This document shows, piece by piece, positions 6,253 to 7,026 of a stretch of DNA of 7,026 bases (positions are counted from its first letter, which is position 1; every line of letters begins with the position of its first letter). A model generated the notes under the pieces. The model saw only the letters and a program-made list of their open reading frames with translations, ran no database searches and was not told the origin of the DNA. Where the stretch lies: contig JANOJB010000303.1 of assembly GCA_031407985.1 (NCBI GenBank), positions 1 through 7,026 on the forward strand. The letters are read 5' to 3'. Origin of the DNA: FEN-1088 sp031407985. Its GTDB lineage: Bacteria; Myxococcota_A; Polyangia; Fen-1088. The position numbers and the translations under genes are program-made.

Positions 6253-7026
6253 GGCCTCTCACGACAGAGCGCCCGAAACACGCGCCGCAAGCAAGACGCG
6301 CCACCCGGCTGCCGTGCCGCCCCCGGGCCGTACCCTGGACGAGATCGTCGCCCGCGTCGCGCCATCCCGGGTCAGCGTTGTCATCACGGGTGAGACCGGC
6401 GTCGGCAAGGACGTCCTGGCGAACCGCATCCACAATGCCTCGCCCCGGGCGGGCAAACCGATGATCAGCCTGAACTGCGCCGCCGTCTGCGAGAGCCTGA
6501 TCGACAGCGAACTGTTCGGGTACCAGCGCGGCGCCTTCACCGGCGCCGATCAACAGCGGATCGGCCTGATTGAGGCGGCCGACGGAGGAACCCTGTTCCT
6601 GGACGAGATCGGGGAATTGTCCCCGGCCGCGCAGACGAAACTGCTGCGCGTGCTGGAAACCCGACACGTGACGCGGGTCGGTGGCGTCACGCAGCGCCTG
6701 GTCGACGTGCGTTTCATCGCGGCGACCAACCGCAACCTGGATTCCGCGATCGCGGCCGGAACGTTTCGCCCGGATCTGTTGTTCCGCCTGGACGGCATTC
6801 GATTGAATCTGCCGCCGTTGCGCGAGCGCGCCGCCGAGATCCTGCCCGCGGCCGAGCAATTTCTGAGGGAATACTCGGAACGCGAAGACATGCCGCGCCC
6901 CGTTCTGTCCGACGCTGCCGCCCGTGCGATTGGCAGCCACAACTGGCCGGGCAACTTCCGCGAGCTTCGCAACGTGATCGAACGCGCGGCGATCCTGTGC
7001 GACGGTGGCACGATTCAAGAGCACGA
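6167..7026 (+). CDS. Sigma-54-dependent transcriptional activator (AAA+ enhancer-binding protein), C-terminus cut by window edge
   Basis: 286 codons are visible and the frame is open at the right edge, so the end of the AAA+ region and any DNA-binding domain are missing. ATG 6167 has GGGGAG 10 nt upstream; further in-frame ATGs at residues 5 and 7 are possible. Residues 1-55 are a Pro/Arg/Gly-rich, probably disordered stretch. The AAA+ domain then carries Walker A GETGVGKD (75-82), the sigma-54-contacting loop GAFTGA (122-127), Walker B GTLFLDEIG (141-149), sensor I AATNR (185-189), the Arg-finger region FRPDLLFRL (200-208) and sensor II WPGNFREL (260-267). With all motifs intact it should hydrolyse ATP to remodel sigma-54 RNA polymerase. 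No receiver, GAF, PAS or FHA domain fits in the short N-terminus, so any sensing would need a partner, a domain beyond the window, or control of protein amount. It is transcribed divergently from the CHAT gene, a common arrangement for a regulator and its target. Family assignment is near certain; target genes are unknown. Confidence 0.95.
   Translation, partial: MDYSMGMDTGGDGQSGRSRDFPRPRLVEPASHDRAPETRAASKTRHPAAVPPPGRTLDEIVARVAPSRVSVVITGETGVGKDVLANRIHNASPRAGKPMISLNCAAVCESLIDSELFGYQRGAFTGADQQRIGLIEAADGGTLFLDEIGELSPAAQTKLLRVLETRHVTRVGGVTQRLVDVRFIAATNRNLDSAIAAGTFRPDLLFRLDGIRLNLPPLRERAAEILPAAEQFLREYSEREDMPRPVLSDAAARAIGSHNWPGNFRELRNVIERAAILCDGGTIQEH

Noticed and set aside
6125..7024. A 299-codon open frame on the minus strand opposite the sigma-54 activator
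   Set aside because: The plus strand encodes a textbook EBP with all motifs here. The antisense frame is open because of G/C-biased third positions and has no recognisable domain.
1..7026. A gasdermin, toxin, nuclease or CRISPR partner for the CHAT and S8 proteases
   Set aside because: All four long genes were read. None shows such a domain, and there is no direct-repeat array. Partners could lie outside the window.
1..7026. tRNA, rRNA, insertion sequences or attachment sites
   Set aside because: No cloverleaf-like segment, transposase motif, terminal inverted repeats with target duplications or rRNA-like sequence was seen.

Overview
The window is GC-rich DNA with a strong G/C bias at third codon positions. 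It encodes exported proteins and a bacterial enhancer-binding protein (EBP). Base composition, a CHAT lipoprotein, a lipoprotein-like subtilase and sigma-54 regulation together suggest a myxobacterium or a related deltaproteobacterial lineage. This is inference, because no taxonomic marker gene is present.

Layout, left to right. (1) 1-1658, minus strand: an exported S8 (subtilisin-like) serine peptidase with its catalytic residues intact, cut by the left window edge. (2) 1659-1809: a short divergent intergenic region. (3) 1810-2952, plus strand: an unrecognised envelope protein with a lipobox-like Cys, a beta-sandwich-like middle and a C-terminal part resembling a small outer-membrane beta-barrel. 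(4) 2953-3148: a convergent gap with weak inverted repeats. (5) 3149-5959, minus strand: a 936-residue predicted lipoprotein with TPR-like helical repeats and a C-terminal CHAT (caspase-like) protease domain whose His/Cys pair is intact. (6) 5960-6166: a 207-bp divergent regulatory region with an AT-rich inverted repeat. (7) 6167-7026, plus strand: a sigma-54 activator (AAA+ EBP) with every core motif, cut by the right edge and lacking any recognisable N-terminal sensory domain.

The biology suggested is a cell-envelope module. Two different predicted protease folds, both with export signals, sit beside a putative outer-membrane protein, and an EBP is transcribed divergently from the CHAT gene. 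Pairings of CHAT and subtilase proteases occur in bacterial conflict and cell-death systems, but those proteins are usually cytoplasmic. Here all three non-regulatory products look extracytoplasmic. I saw no pore-former, toxin, nuclease or CRISPR component. A functional link between the genes is a hypothesis from proximity.

The most striking non-coding signal is a perfect 15-bp inverted repeat (6130-6144 with 6238-6252). In the mRNA it can extend into an imperfect stem of about 25 bp that pairs the EBP gene's Shine-Dalgarno sequence with codons 21-29 of the same gene, which would be a candidate translational switch.
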